NCBI GenBank assembly: GCA_039815465.1
Contig: JBCBZG010000002.1
Location: 62,001 to 126,000, forward strand
DNA from: Shimia_B sp039815465
GTDB taxonomy: Bacteria; Pseudomonadota; Alphaproteobacteria; Rhodobacterales; Rhodobacteraceae
Direction of reading: 5' to 3'
Length of the DNA: 64,000 bases
How positions within the stretch are numbered: position 1 is the first letter of the stretch; each line of letters starts with the position of its first letter. The notes beneath the pieces were generated by a model that did not search any database, was not told where the DNA came from, and worked only from the letters and a program-made list of their open reading frames with translations. The translations under genes were made by a program, and so were the position numbers. Below are positions 48,220 through 57,384 of the stretch, piece after piece.

Positions 48220-49749
48220 CTAAGGCAACTCAGCCCGATACAGCTGCAAGCTCTCAAGAAACGCCACGATCTCCTCCTGAGCGGCCTCGGACAGCGCTTC
48301 AAACGCGTCCCGTGGCTCCTGCGCCGCGCCACCATGCAACAGGATCGCCTGTTTCAGCGTCATCGCGCGCCCATCGTGGAGCCATGGACCCGTAGACCCC
48401 ACCCCAGCCAAAGATCGCGTGGCAAAGACCTGCGCCCCCATGCCCATTGGGTCGTCAGGGTCGGCGAGGGCCGCCCCCATGTCGTGGCGTTTGAAATCGG
48501 TGTACCAGCGCGCCACGGCCTCCCCACTGTCGCCGATCTCCAGCGCACCCAGGTGGAACAGCGCGCGGCCGCCCATCCAGATCCGGTTGTCGGGCTGGTC
48601 GCCTGCCAAATCGAAATGGATCGCGGTCTGCGTGTTCAGCCCAACCACATCTGGTTGCGTCCCGCTGGGCAGCATCACGTCGAAATAGCCAGGCGTCGCG
48701 CTCGGTTCCTGGAACATCGTGTCGTTCATCACCATGCTGGGCACATGGCAGCCCGCGCAGCCGAGGTCATCAAACCGCGTCTCGCCTGCGGTGATCGCGG
48801 CGCGCTCTTTGCGCGACATCTCAACCATGCCGAGATCTGCAAGCTCGATCGCACTCACGGGCCGCGGTAGCGCGGCAAGAAACACGGTGAGCGCTGTGAT
48901 ATGGCCCACCGACAGCTCCCCCGTGACGCCGTCGAAATCACCATCCGTGTCGCCCACGAGCTCGATCCCTTGCATCCCGAGCTCATTGTGCAGCGCGTTG
49001 CGCGCAAAGACCCGCAGCGTGGACTGGGTGCCCTTCCAGCCAAAGGGGCGGATGGTTAGGTCAGGCTCGATCCCGTCGAGCGCGGTGTAATCGGTTTCCA
49101 CGACGCAGGGGTCCGCAGCCGTGCGGGTGACGGACAAAGCGCCGTAAGACACACCCTTGGCGTGCAGCGCCACCTGCGCCGCCCCCGCCCCGCACGCGAG
49201 CGCCTCACCCGCGGCGTGTTGTGCACGAAGCTCCAGGCTGATCTCCTCCGCCAGGCGCTGCGGGATACCAAGGGCAAAGAGCGCGGGGGGATTGCGGGTC
49301 AGGTATTTCGTCGGATCGCCTGTGTGGCCGGGATCGGCCAGGATATTCTCGGCGAGGTTCCCGGCCCCCATGGCGATGGGCACGCCGTGGCAGGCGAGAC
49401 AGTTCGTGGCGTTCACGCCGGTTTCCCGCTCTGGCACATGCTGGCCCCATTGGCCCGGCGCGTTGAGGTCAGCGCGGGGCACACGCGTGAACATCTGGCC
49501 GTTGCCCACTTGCGCGCCCACACCTTCGGCCATGGAAAAATCGTGCTGGGTCATGGCGTCGCCCATGGCAAAGGCGCGCTCAAATGCTGCCATCGGCTGC
49601 CCGTCGGCGACGAGCGCGTTCAGCTCGTCTTGGGCAAGCGGCGCCAGCGGGCCTTCTGCCTGGGGCGCGGTCGCCGCAAGGGCGCCGCCTAATACTGCAA
49701 GAACTGTCAGGGAAACGCGCACGCCGACCCACCGATTAACCATTAACAT
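48220..49749 (-). CDS. Di-haem oxidoreductase family c-type cytochrome
   Basis: A 509-residue exported protein (hydrophobic N-terminus RVSLTVLAVLGGALAA). Two haem c sites are present: Cys117-x2-Cys120-His121 (NCLACHG) and Cys331-x2-Cys334-His335 (GCAGCHVP). The protein belongs to the large di-haem peroxidase-like family (DHOR; COG3488), whose electron donors and substrates are unknown in most cases. ATG at 49749 or two codons later are both possible. It is followed by the leuA convergent junction. A separate upstream region, 49750-49838, parts it from the VPLPA-CTERM gene. Confidence 0.9.
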   Translation of the reverse strand: MLMVNRWVGVRVSLTVLAVLGGALAATAPQAEGPLAPLAQDELNALVADGQPMAAFERAFAMGDAMTQHDFSMAEGVGAQVGNGQMFTRVPRADLNAPGQWGQHVPERETGVNATNCLACHGVPIAMGAGNLAENILADPGHTGDPTKYLTRNPPALFALGIPQRLAEEISLELRAQHAAGEALACGAGAAQVALHAKGVSYGALSVTRTAADPCVVETDYTALDGIEPDLTIRPFGWKGTQSTLRVFARNALHNELGMQGIELVGDTDGDFDGVTGELSVGHITALTVFLAALPRPVSAIELADLGMVEMSRKERAAITAGETRFDDLGCAGCHVPSMVMNDTMFQEPSATPGYFDVMLPSGTQPDVVGLNTQTAIHFDLAGDQPDNRIWMGGRALFHLGALEIGDSGEAVARWYTDFKRHDMGAALADPDDPMGMGAQVFATRSLAGVGSTGPWLHDGRAMTLKQAILLHGGAAQEPRDAFEALSEAAQEEIVAFLESLQLYRAELP

Positions 49750-49838
49750 CGGGCCACACGTACCAGATCACGCGCCCGGGGGGAGAAAAATGAGCGTTCG
49801 CAGCGCCGAAACAATCCCAGCGCAGCAATTTCGCCGCG

Positions 49839-50459
49839 CTAGGGGCGCCGCCGACGCGCCAAAAGCCCGATCACGCCCAAACAGCCCAACAAAAGTGGCA
49901 AGCTCGCCGGGACGGGGACGGCCGCTGTCGGCGGCGTACTGTCGAACGAGACCTCGGACACAAAGGTCCAAAAGAACTCCCGGTTGATGGTCAGCGTCAG
50001 CGTGTCGGTAGGTGCCACCGCCGTCAAGTCCATCGTGACATCGATAGGCGACCGAACATTGCCGCCCCCCGGTGCATTCGGGGATGTGAGGGTCGGCGAT
50101 GTCACGCCGTTCACCGTCATCGTCTCCGCCAGTCCAACCCCAAACGCGCCCTCGTTATCCTGAAAATTCACGACCATGGCGCCAAAGCTGTACACTTGGT
50201 CAAAGTTGAATTGGATCGTCGGGTTGGTGCCTTGCCAGCCCACATTGGGGCCAGGTGCGCCGAACCCATCGGTGTTAGACCACGGCAGCGTAGCGGAGAT
50301 TCCATCGGTCAGCTGGCCGGTCGTCCCGTTATAGGTGTCATCCAGATAGGCGGAGCCACCATTCGGTGCGATGATGTAGGAATAATAAATCGGCTGGATC
50401 GGCGCAGCCAGGGCAGCAGCAGGCAAGAACGCCGCCACGACAAATGCGAGCAATCTCAT
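49839..50459 (-). CDS. VPLPA-CTERM sorted surface protein
   Basis: A 206-residue exported protein. It has a signal peptide (RLLAFVVAAFLPAAALA), a beta-rich middle, and at the C-terminus VPVPASLPLLLGCLGVIGLLARRRR, the VPLPA-CTERM tripartite sorting signal (motif, hydrophobic helix, Arg cluster). Such proteins are processed by an exosortase and delivered to the outside, often with exopolysaccharide. The start at 50459 has GGAGATTGC upstream, and a start six codons earlier is possible. No exosortase gene is in the window. Confidence 0.88.
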   Translation of the reverse strand: MRLLAFVVAAFLPAAALAAPIQPIYYSYIIAPNGGSAYLDDTYNGTTGQLTDGISATLPWSNTDGFGAPGPNVGWQGTNPTIQFNFDQVYSFGAMVVNFQDNEGAFGVGLAETMTVNGVTSPTLTSPNAPGGGNVRSPIDVTMDLTAVAPTDTLTLTINREFFWTFVSEVSFDSTPPTAAVPVPASLPLLLGCLGVIGLLARRRRP

Positions 50460-50693
50460 CGCAATCTCCATCAACACAATAGCTCACACTAGTTAACACG
50501 CGCTGCGACCCCTGCAAACTTCAGATTTCCGTACCCGCCGCCCCGTCGTCCACGCTCCGGCCCAGTGGCGGGGGTTTGCGCACGCCGCACGAAACCGCCC
50601 TTTCCCCGCCTTGGCCCCCGCTCTATAAGCAACGAGCCTAAGGCGTGGGGGAGTCGCGGGCACATCGGGCACACACGCATAGGAATGTCGGGC
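50460..50693. promoter_or_regulatory. Divergent VPLPA-CTERM / mreB upstream region
   Basis: This 234-base gap must hold promoters for both divergent units, including the essential rod-shape operon. AT-rich AGCTCACACTAGTTAACACG lies near 50480-50500. No clear operator or T-tailed terminator was found. Confidence 0.35.
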
Positions 50694-51731
50694 ATGACTG
50701 GGTTTGGCAGCCTCTTTTCGTCAGATATGGCGATCGATCTTGGGACCGCGAATACCCTTGTCTACGTCAAGGGTAAGGGCGTGATTTTGAACGAACCCTC
50801 CGTGGTGGCTTACCAGGTCAAGGACGGGGTGAAAAAGCCGCTGGCCTTCGGCGAGGACGCAAAGCTGATGCTGGGGCGCACGCCGGGCTCCATCCAGGCG
50901 ATCCGTCCCATGCGTGACGGCGTCATCGCGGATTTCGACGTGGCAGAGGAGATGATCAAGCACTTCATCCGCAAGGTCCATCGTCGTACTACATTCACAA
51001 AGCCCAAAATCATCGTGTGCGTCCCCCATGGTGCGACACCCGTGGAAAAGCGCGCGATCCGGCAGTCTGTGCTGGGCGCGGGTGCCCGCCGTGCGGGCCT
51101 GATCGCCGAACCAATTGCCGCAGCAATTGGTGCAGGCATGCCCATCACGGACCCCACCGGGTCCATGGTCGTCGATATCGGCGGCGGCACCACAGAGGTG
51201 GCGGTCCTGTCTCTCGCGGACATCGTTTACGCCCGCTCGGTCCGTGTAGGCGGCGACCGCATGGACGAGGCGATTATCTCCTACCTGCGCCGCCAGCATA
51301 ACTTGCTCATCGGCGTGGCCACGGCAGAGCGGATCAAGACATCGATCGGCACCGCACGCATGCCCGATGACGGGCGCGGGGCGTCCATGCCGATCCGGGG
51401 GCGTGACCTGCTCAATGGCGTGCCGAAGGAAAGCGATATCTCCCAGGCGATGGTGGCGGAGGCGCTCGCCGAGCCCGTGCAGCAGATCTGCGAGGCGGTG
51501 ATGACGGCGCTTGAAGCCACGCCACCGGACCTTGCCGCCGACATCGTCGACCGCGGAGTTATGCTCACCGGCGGTGGCGCGCTCCTGGGGGAGCTTGACC
51601 TGGCGCTGCGCGAGCAGACAGGATTGGCGGTAAGCGTGGCCGATGAAAGCCTCAACTGCGTGGCGCTTGGCACCGGCAAGACGCTCGAATTTGAAAAGCA
51701 GCTGCTGCACGTCATCGACTACGACAGCTAA
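50694..51731 (+). CDS. mreB: Rod-shape actin homologue MreB
   Basis: A membrane-bound actin-like ATPase that positions the elongasome. The 345-residue protein has the phosphate-1 segment MAIDLGTANTLVYVKGKG, VCVPHGATPVEKRAI, phosphate-2 MVVDIGGGTTEVAVLSL and the adenosine loop MLTGGGALLGELD. ATG at 50694 is chosen because AGGA lies nine bases upstream; the ATG at 50685 has no spacing to its ribosome site. First gene of the mreB-mreC-mreD-mrdA-rodA operon. Confidence 0.96.
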   Translation: MTGFGSLFSSDMAIDLGTANTLVYVKGKGVILNEPSVVAYQVKDGVKKPLAFGEDAKLMLGRTPGSIQAIRPMRDGVIADFDVAEEMIKHFIRKVHRRTTFTKPKIIVCVPHGATPVEKRAIRQSVLGAGARRAGLIAEPIAAAIGAGMPITDPTGSMVVDIGGGTTEVAVLSLADIVYARSVRVGGDRMDEAIISYLRRQHNLLIGVATAERIKTSIGTARMPDDGRGASMPIRGRDLLNGVPKESDISQAMVAEALAEPVQQICEAVMTALEATPPDLAADIVDRGVMLTGGGALLGELDLALREQTGLAVSVADESLNCVALGTGKTLEFEKQLLHVIDYDS

Positions 51732-51763
51732 GAGCCGCGAAACCTCACCAGGCGGAGACCGCT

Positions 51764-52687
51764 TTGGCCAAGGATCGAAAGAACGCGCAAGACTACGGTC
51801 GGCCCGTCCGGCGCCTTTTGGTGTCGGTACTGGTGCTCGCGCTTTTTGCGGTGTTTGTGCTTTGGCGCATCGACAGCCCGCGGGTTGAGCGGTTGCGCGC
51901 AGAGGTCACCGACAGCATCCTGCCGCGGTTCGACTGGGTGATGGCGCCCGTCACAGGGATCGCGCAGCTTGCTGGCGACTTCCGATCCTACCAGCGCATT
52001 TACGAGCAAAATCAGGAGCTTAAGCGTGAACTGCAGCAGATGAAGGCCTGGAAAGAGGCCGCGCTGCAGCTGGAACAGGAAAACGCGCGGCTGCTCGACC
52101 TCAACAAGGTGCGGCTCGATCCAGATTTCACCCATGTCACCGGCGTCGTGATTGCCGATAGCGGCTCACCTTTTCGCCAATCGGTGCTGATCAATGTGGG
52201 CGCGCGCGATGGCGTGCGCGACGGCTGGGCGACCATGGATGGGCTGGGGCTCGTGGGGCGAATTTCGGGCGTGGGCAACACCACGAGCCGGGTGCTTTTG
52301 CTGACAGACGCGGCCTCCCGCGTGCCGGTGACGATCCAGCCCACGGGCGTGCGCGCGCTTTTGACGGGCGACAACAGCGCCCGCCCGCGGCTTGAGCTTA
52401 TCGAAGACACCGACGCGCTGCGCCCCGGCGACCGGGTGTTTTCGTCGGGCGACGGCCGCATCTTTCCCGCGAACCTTTTGATAGGAGAGGTCGTCGCCGC
52501 GCCAGATGGCCGCCTGCGTGTCCGCCTGGTGGCCGACTACGTGAGGCTCGAATTTCTGCGCGTCATCCGCAGCTTTGAGGCGGAGGCGCTCAGCGAACCT
52601 GGGGGCCTCATCGCCCCGGCAAGCGCGGAGGTCACAGAGGGCACGGAGGGGGCGGAGGAGACATCAACCGCGGAGCTCAGCGAATGA
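51764..52687 (+). CDS. mreC: Rod-shape-determining protein MreC
   Basis: A bitopic periplasmic scaffold of the elongasome. The 307-residue protein has one N-terminal membrane segment (LLVSVLVLALFAVFVLW), a coiled coil (YEQNQELKRELQQMKAWKEAALQLEQENARLLDL) and paired beta domains (VTGVVIADSGSPFRQSVLINVGARDGV). The acidic Glu/Thr-rich C-terminus is variable. Start is TTG at 51764 with GGCGGAG upstream. It overlaps mreD by four bases. Confidence 0.95.
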   Translation: MAKDRKNAQDYGRPVRRLLVSVLVLALFAVFVLWRIDSPRVERLRAEVTDSILPRFDWVMAPVTGIAQLAGDFRSYQRIYEQNQELKRELQQMKAWKEAALQLEQENARLLDLNKVRLDPDFTHVTGVVIADSGSPFRQSVLINVGARDGVRDGWATMDGLGLVGRISGVGNTTSRVLLLTDAASRVPVTIQPTGVRALLTGDNSARPRLELIEDTDALRPGDRVFSSGDGRIFPANLLIGEVVAAPDGRLRVRLVADYVRLEFLRVIRSFEAEALSEPGGLIAPASAEVTEGTEGAEETSTAELSE

Positions 52688-53238
52688 GAGCGCCCGCACC
52701 TGCCCACCCTACGGCCCCATCGCACTGGCCGCTGCGCGCGGGTTACGCTGCGCTCGTGCTTGCCATCTTGCTTGTGCACCTTTTGCCGGTGGAATTCGGC
52801 CTGGGTGGTTGGGTCTGGCCGGACCTGCTGCTCGTGGTGTCCTGTGTGTGGGTGGTACGGCGTCCGGGTGCGATCCCGGTGTGGGCCTTTGCGCTGACGT
52901 TCTTGCTCGCGGACCTTTTGCTGCAGCGACCCCCGGGGCTTTGGGCGGCGCTCGCTGTGATCGCGACCGAGGCCCTGCGCGGGCGCGCGGACGACATGCG
53001 CGAGGTCGTCTTTTCCGTCGAATGCGCCTATGTGGCCCTGGCGATCACCGGGCTTTACGCCGGGTTTGCGGCGATCTGGTATGTGCTTGTGCCCTACGCG
53101 ATGCCCTATGGACTGCTTGCGATGCAATGGCTTTTGACTTGCCTAGCCTACCCCATCGCGGCGCTGCTTGGGGCGGCGCTCTTTGGGCTTAGCAAACGAC
53201 CGGCGAGCGCCACCGATAACCGGGGGGCCGCCGCATGA
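52684..53238 (+). CDS. mreD: Rod-shape-determining protein MreD
   Basis: A 184-residue integral membrane protein with about five hydrophobic segments (AALVLAILLVHLLPVEFGL, VWPDLLLVVSCVWVVRR, FALTFLLADLLL, LLAMQWLLTCLAYPIAALLGAALFGL). MreD couples MreC to PBP2. The sequence is diverged, as usual for MreD, and position in the operon is decisive. It overlaps both neighbours by four bases. Confidence 0.9.
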   Translation: MRAPAPAHPTAPSHWPLRAGYAALVLAILLVHLLPVEFGLGGWVWPDLLLVVSCVWVVRRPGAIPVWAFALTFLLADLLLQRPPGLWAALAVIATEALRGRADDMREVVFSVECAYVALAITGLYAGFAAIWYVLVPYAMPYGLLAMQWLLTCLAYPIAALLGAALFGLSKRPASATDNRGAAA

Positions 53239-55181
53239 GAGCGTCGCCGCAGGCCCAACAGGAATCCCACCGCCGCGTCACGCGGCGCGGGCTGATCCTT
53301 GGCGGGGCGCAGCTGGCATTGATCGGGGCGCTCGGCTGGCGGATGCGCGATCTCCAGCTTCAGCGCACCGATGACTTCCGCCTGCTGGCCGAAGAAAACC
53401 GCATCAACATCCGTCTTCTCGCGCCTGCACGGGGCATGGTCTTTGACCGCGACGGGCGCATCGTCGCCGAGAACGAGCAAAACTACCGCATCGTCATCGT
53501 GCGCGAGGATGCGGGCGATGTGGACGCGGTCCTGGGCGAACTCGCGCGGCTTCTCGACCTGAGCCCCGAGCGCGTGGACCGCGCGCGCGAGGATGTGCGC
53601 GCCCGCAGCGCCTTTGTCCCCGTCACCATCGCCGACCGCCTAAGTTGGGAGGACGTCGCCCGCGTCTCCGCCAATGCGCCCGCGCTGCCCGGCGTAACGG
53701 CGGAGTTCGGCTTGTCGCGCTACTACCCCCGCGGGGCTGATTACGCCCATGTCCTGGGTTATGTCGGGCCGGTCTCGGACTACGATCTGGCGCGCATCGA
53801 CGACCAGGACCCGCTCCTCCAGATCCCCAAGTTCCAGATCGGCAAAACCGGCGTGGAAAACAAGCTCGAACGCCAACTGCGCGGCCGCGCGGGATCGCGC
53901 AAGATCGAGGTGAACGCGCTCGGCCGTGTGATGCGCGAACTTGACCGGCAGGAGGGGCTCGCGGGCGCTGATGTGCAGCTCACCATCGACAGCCGGTTGC
54001 AGAACTACGTCCAAGCCCGCCTGGGCGACGAAAGCGCGAGCGCGGTCGTGATGGATGTCGAAACCGGCGACCTGCTCGCTGTGGGGTCGGCGCCCACGTT
54101 TGACCCCAACCTCTTTGTGCGCGGGATTTCTGTGCCCGACTACCGCGCGCTCACCGACAACAAGTACCGCCCGCTGGCCAATAAGGCCGTCCAGGGCACC
54201 TACCCGCCCGGCTCGACGTTCAAGATGGTCACGCTGCTGGCCGCGCTTGAGGCGGGCGTCGTGGCCCCGGACGAGACGGTGTATTGCAACGGGCACATGG
54301 ATGTCTCTGACACGCGGTTCCACTGTTGGAAGCGCGGCGGGCACGGGCACACGGGCTTCGGCAAAGCCATCGCCGAAAGCTGCGACGTCTATTTCTACGA
54401 CGTGGCGCAGCGGGTCGGCATCGACAAAATGGCTGAAATGGCGCGCAAGCTGGGCATCGGCACCCGCCACGATGTGCCCATGTCCGCGGTGGCCGAGGGG
54501 CTGGCCCCCGACAAAGCCTGGAAGCGCCGGGTGCGCGGGGCCGAATGGCGTGTGGGCGATACGGTCAACGCCTCCATCGGGCAGGGTTATGTGCTGGCCT
54601 CCCCGCTGCAACTGGCCGTGATGACGGCGCGTATCGCCACGGGCCGCGCGGTGGAGCCGCGGCTGATCGCGCGCCGCGATGGCTTTAAGCTGCCCGTTAC
54701 GGGGGGGGAGGCGCTGGGCCTGAACGAAAACAACCTGCGCCGGGTGCGCGCCGCGATGTTTGACGTGGCCAATGACCGCAAAGGCACAGCCTACGGATCG
54801 CGCATCATCGCCGAGGACGCGCGCATGGCGGGTAAGACCGGCACGACCCAGGTCAAGCGTATCACGCCCGAGGAACGCGCCGCGGGCATCATCGACAACG
54901 AGGACCGCATTTGGGAACACCGCGACCACGCGCTCTACGTGGCCTTCGCGCCCTTTGACGCGCCGCGCTATGCGGTGTCGGTTGTGGTCGAACACGGCGG
55001 CTCCGGCTCCCGCGCGGCAGCGCCCATCGCGCGCGATATCCTGCTCCAAGCGCTCTATGACGGCACCCCGCCGCTCGACGCCTACCCCGCCAAAGACCGC
55101 GACCGGATGTCGACGCAGCAAGACGAGCTAGAGCTTTGGGACGGGGTCGAACGGCCACGGCCCACCCGGGACCAAGCATGA
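53235..55181 (+). CDS. mrdA: Penicillin-binding protein 2 (peptidoglycan transpeptidase)
   Basis: The class B transpeptidase that crosslinks elongating peptidoglycan. The 648-residue protein has a short cytosolic part and one membrane segment (LILGGAQLALIGALGW). The catalytic SxxK is Ser327-Lys330 (PPGSTFKM), the second motif is Ser382-Cys-Asp384 (ESCDVYF) and KTGT starts at Lys534. The dimerisation domain precedes the catalytic domain. It overlaps mreD and rodA by four bases each. Confidence 0.96.
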   Translation: MRASPQAQQESHRRVTRRGLILGGAQLALIGALGWRMRDLQLQRTDDFRLLAEENRINIRLLAPARGMVFDRDGRIVAENEQNYRIVIVREDAGDVDAVLGELARLLDLSPERVDRAREDVRARSAFVPVTIADRLSWEDVARVSANAPALPGVTAEFGLSRYYPRGADYAHVLGYVGPVSDYDLARIDDQDPLLQIPKFQIGKTGVENKLERQLRGRAGSRKIEVNALGRVMRELDRQEGLAGADVQLTIDSRLQNYVQARLGDESASAVVMDVETGDLLAVGSAPTFDPNLFVRGISVPDYRALTDNKYRPLANKAVQGTYPPGSTFKMVTLLAALEAGVVAPDETVYCNGHMDVSDTRFHCWKRGGHGHTGFGKAIAESCDVYFYDVAQRVGIDKMAEMARKLGIGTRHDVPMSAVAEGLAPDKAWKRRVRGAEWRVGDTVNASIGQGYVLASPLQLAVMTARIATGRAVEPRLIARRDGFKLPVTGGEALGLNENNLRRVRAAMFDVANDRKGTAYGSRIIAEDARMAGKTGTTQVKRITPEERAAGIIDNEDRIWEHRDHALYVAFAPFDAPRYAVSVVVEHGGSGSRAAAPIARDILLQALYDGTPPLDAYPAKDRDRMSTQQDELELWDGVERPRPTRDQA

Positions 55182-56317
55182 GCTATCTCGAATACCGCCT
55201 CCAAACCGTTCCGAGCGGGTTTCGCAAAGTCTTTGCGCTGAACTGGGCGGTGATCCTGCTGATCGCGGCCATCGCGAGCGTGGGCTTTATGATGCTCTAC
55301 TCCGTCGCTGGGGGCGATTTTGGCCGCTGGGCGCGCCCGCAACTTGAACGCTTTAGCCTGGGCATCGCGGCCATGTTCGTGATCGCCATGGTGCCCATCT
55401 ACTTTTGGCGCAACATTTCTGGGCTGGCCTACCTGATCTCTCTCGTTCTGTTGGTGATTGTGGAGGTCGCAGGCACCACCGGGATGGGCGCGCAGCGCTG
55501 GATTGATCTGGGCTTTATGAACCTGCAACCATCCGAGCTGATGAAGATCACGCTCGTGATGTTTCTGGCCGCCTATTACGACTGGCTCCCCATTGAGCGG
55601 ACATCGCGCCCGCTTTGGGTCGCGATCCCGGTGGTGCTGATCCTGTTGCCGGTGTTCTTGGTGCTGAGGCAGCCTGACCTCGGCACCTCGATCCTCCTTA
55701 TGGCGGGGGGCGGGACGATGATGTTCATCGCGGGTGTCCACTGGGCCTATTTCGCCACGGTCATCGCCGCCGCCGTGGGCACGGTGGTGGCGGTGTTCCA
55801 ATCGCGGGGGGAAAGCTGGCAGCTGATCAAGGACTACCAGTTCCGCCGCATCGACACGTTCCTCGATCCGTCCCAGGACCCGCTAGGCGCGGGCTACCAC
55901 ATCACTCAGGCCCAGATCGCCCTAGGCTCCGGCGGGTGGACCGGGCGCGGGTTTATGCAGGGCACGCAGTCGCGTCTGAACTTTTTGCCCGAAAAGCACA
56001 CCGATTTCATCTTTACGACCTTGGCGGAGGAGTTCGGCTTTGTCGGTGCGTTCTCTCTCCTCGGCCTTTACACGCTGCTGATCGGGTTCTGCATCGTGTC
56101 TGCGCTGGCCAACAAGGATCGGTTTTCGTCCCTGCTTATCCTCGGGATCGCGGCGACGTTCTTTTTCTTTTTCGCCGTCAATATGTCGATGGTCATGGGC
56201 CTCGCGCCGGTTGTCGGCGTGCCGCTGCCACTGGTGAGCTATGGCGGGTCCGCGATGCTCGTCTTGCTCTGCGCCTTTGGTCTGATGCAATCGGCCCATG
56301 TCCATCGTCCCCGGTGA
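55178..56317 (+). CDS. rodA: Rod-shape SEDS glycosyltransferase RodA
   Basis: The peptidoglycan polymerase partner of PBP2. The 379-residue SEDS protein has about ten membrane segments, including LNWAVILLIAAIASVGFMMLYSVAGG, QRWIDLGFMNLQPSELMKITLVMFLAAYY, RQPDLGTSILLMAGG and LPLVSYGGSAMLVLL. It contains the conserved Asp of RQPDLGTS. Last member of the mre operon; ghrA follows after 14 bases. Confidence 0.96.
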   Translation: MSYLEYRLQTVPSGFRKVFALNWAVILLIAAIASVGFMMLYSVAGGDFGRWARPQLERFSLGIAAMFVIAMVPIYFWRNISGLAYLISLVLLVIVEVAGTTGMGAQRWIDLGFMNLQPSELMKITLVMFLAAYYDWLPIERTSRPLWVAIPVVLILLPVFLVLRQPDLGTSILLMAGGGTMMFIAGVHWAYFATVIAAAVGTVVAVFQSRGESWQLIKDYQFRRIDTFLDPSQDPLGAGYHITQAQIALGSGGWTGRGFMQGTQSRLNFLPEKHTDFIFTTLAEEFGFVGAFSLLGLYTLLIGFCIVSALANKDRFSSLLILGIAATFFFFFAVNMSMVMGLAPVVGVPLPLVSYGGSAMLVLLCAFGLMQSAHVHRPR

Positions 56318-56331
56318 TCCCAGAGGTACCC

Positions 56332-57261
56332 ATGATCAACGTCCTTTTCGCGTCCACCAAGGAAAAATGGGAAGACTATGAGCGTCCCCTGGCGGCAGGT
56401 CTGAAAGCTGCGGGGCTCAACGCGCATCTGGCGACGGACATCCCACCGGCAGAGGTCGACTACATCGTCTACGCGCCCAACAGCCCGCTCCAAGACTTCA
56501 CGCCTTACACGCGGCTCAAGGCCGTGCTGAACCTTTGGGCGGGGGTCGAGGCTGTGGTGGGCAACGAGACGCTCAAAGTGCCGCTGGCGCGCATGACCGA
56601 TGAAGGGATGACAGAGGGGATGCGCGACTACGTCGTGGCCCATGTCATGCGTCACCATGTGGGGCTCGACGCCCATGTGGTGAACCCGGGCCAGGTCTGG
56701 GACGACACGCCGCCGCCGCTTGCGCGGGATCGCACCGTGGGAATGCTGGGCGTGGGTGCGCTCGGGGCCGCCTGCGCGGAGGCGCTGGTGGGCCTGGGCT
56801 TTCGCGTCATGGGGTGGAGCCGGTCGCCTAAGGCGCTGCCGGGCGTTGACTGCCACGCCGGGCCGGACGGGCTGCGGGAGGTGCTGACGCGGTCGAGCAT
56901 CATCGTGCTCCTCATGCCATCCACCCCCGCGACGCAGAACACGCTGAATACGCAGACATTGGCCTGGTTGCCCAAAGGCGCGGCCATCATCAACCCAGGC
57001 CGCGGGCCGCTGATCGACGACGACGCGCTGCTTTCGGCGCTCGATGCTGGCCATATCGGTCACGCCACGCTCGACGTGTTCCGAGCGGAGCCCTTGCCCG
57101 CGGATCACCCCTACTGGACCCATCCGCGCGTGACCGTGACGCCCCACATCGCGTCCACCACGCGGCCGGCTCTCGCGGCGGAGCGGGTGGTGGAGAACAT
57201 CCGGCGGTCGGAAGCGGGCGAGCTGCTCATCGACGTCGTGGACCGCAGCGCGGGGTACTAA
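56332..57261 (+). CDS. ghrA: Glyoxylate/hydroxypyruvate reductase A (2-hydroxyacid dehydrogenase)
   Basis: Reduces glyoxylate or hydroxypyruvate with NAD(P)H. The 309-residue protein is a D-isomer 2-hydroxyacid dehydrogenase with VGMLGVGALGAACAEAL for the Rossmann fold, INPGRGPLIDDDAL (active-site Arg), LDVFRAEPLP and the catalytic PHIAS. It is closest to the GhrA group. ATG at 56332 follows AGAGGT. It follows rodA closely but probably functions independently of cell shape. Confidence 0.88.
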   Translation: MINVLFASTKEKWEDYERPLAAGLKAAGLNAHLATDIPPAEVDYIVYAPNSPLQDFTPYTRLKAVLNLWAGVEAVVGNETLKVPLARMTDEGMTEGMRDYVVAHVMRHHVGLDAHVVNPGQVWDDTPPPLARDRTVGMLGVGALGAACAEALVGLGFRVMGWSRSPKALPGVDCHAGPDGLREVLTRSSIIVLLMPSTPATQNTLNTQTLAWLPKGAAIINPGRGPLIDDDALLSALDAGHIGHATLDVFRAEPLPADHPYWTHPRVTVTPHIASTTRPALAAERVVENIRRSEAGELLIDVVDRSAGY

Positions 57262-57281
57262 GGCACGAGAAACAAGCGATT

Positions 57282-57380
57282 CGAGCTATAGCGCCGGTCC
57301 GAGGGGTGGCGTTCGCGCCGCCCCGTGGGGGCGGACCGGCGCGGCCCGACGTTACCGTCGGGCGAGTGCTTTGCGGCTAA
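57282..57380 (+). repeat. Convergent-junction structured repeat, copy 4
   Basis: Full-length copy between ghrA and the SseB gene. The outer stem is GCCGGTCCG / CGGACCGGC, perfectly paired but with a different base pair from copy 3. The second hairpin is GCCCGACG / CGTCGGGC. Same orientation as copy 2. Confidence 0.88.
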
Positions 57381-57384
57381 GACC

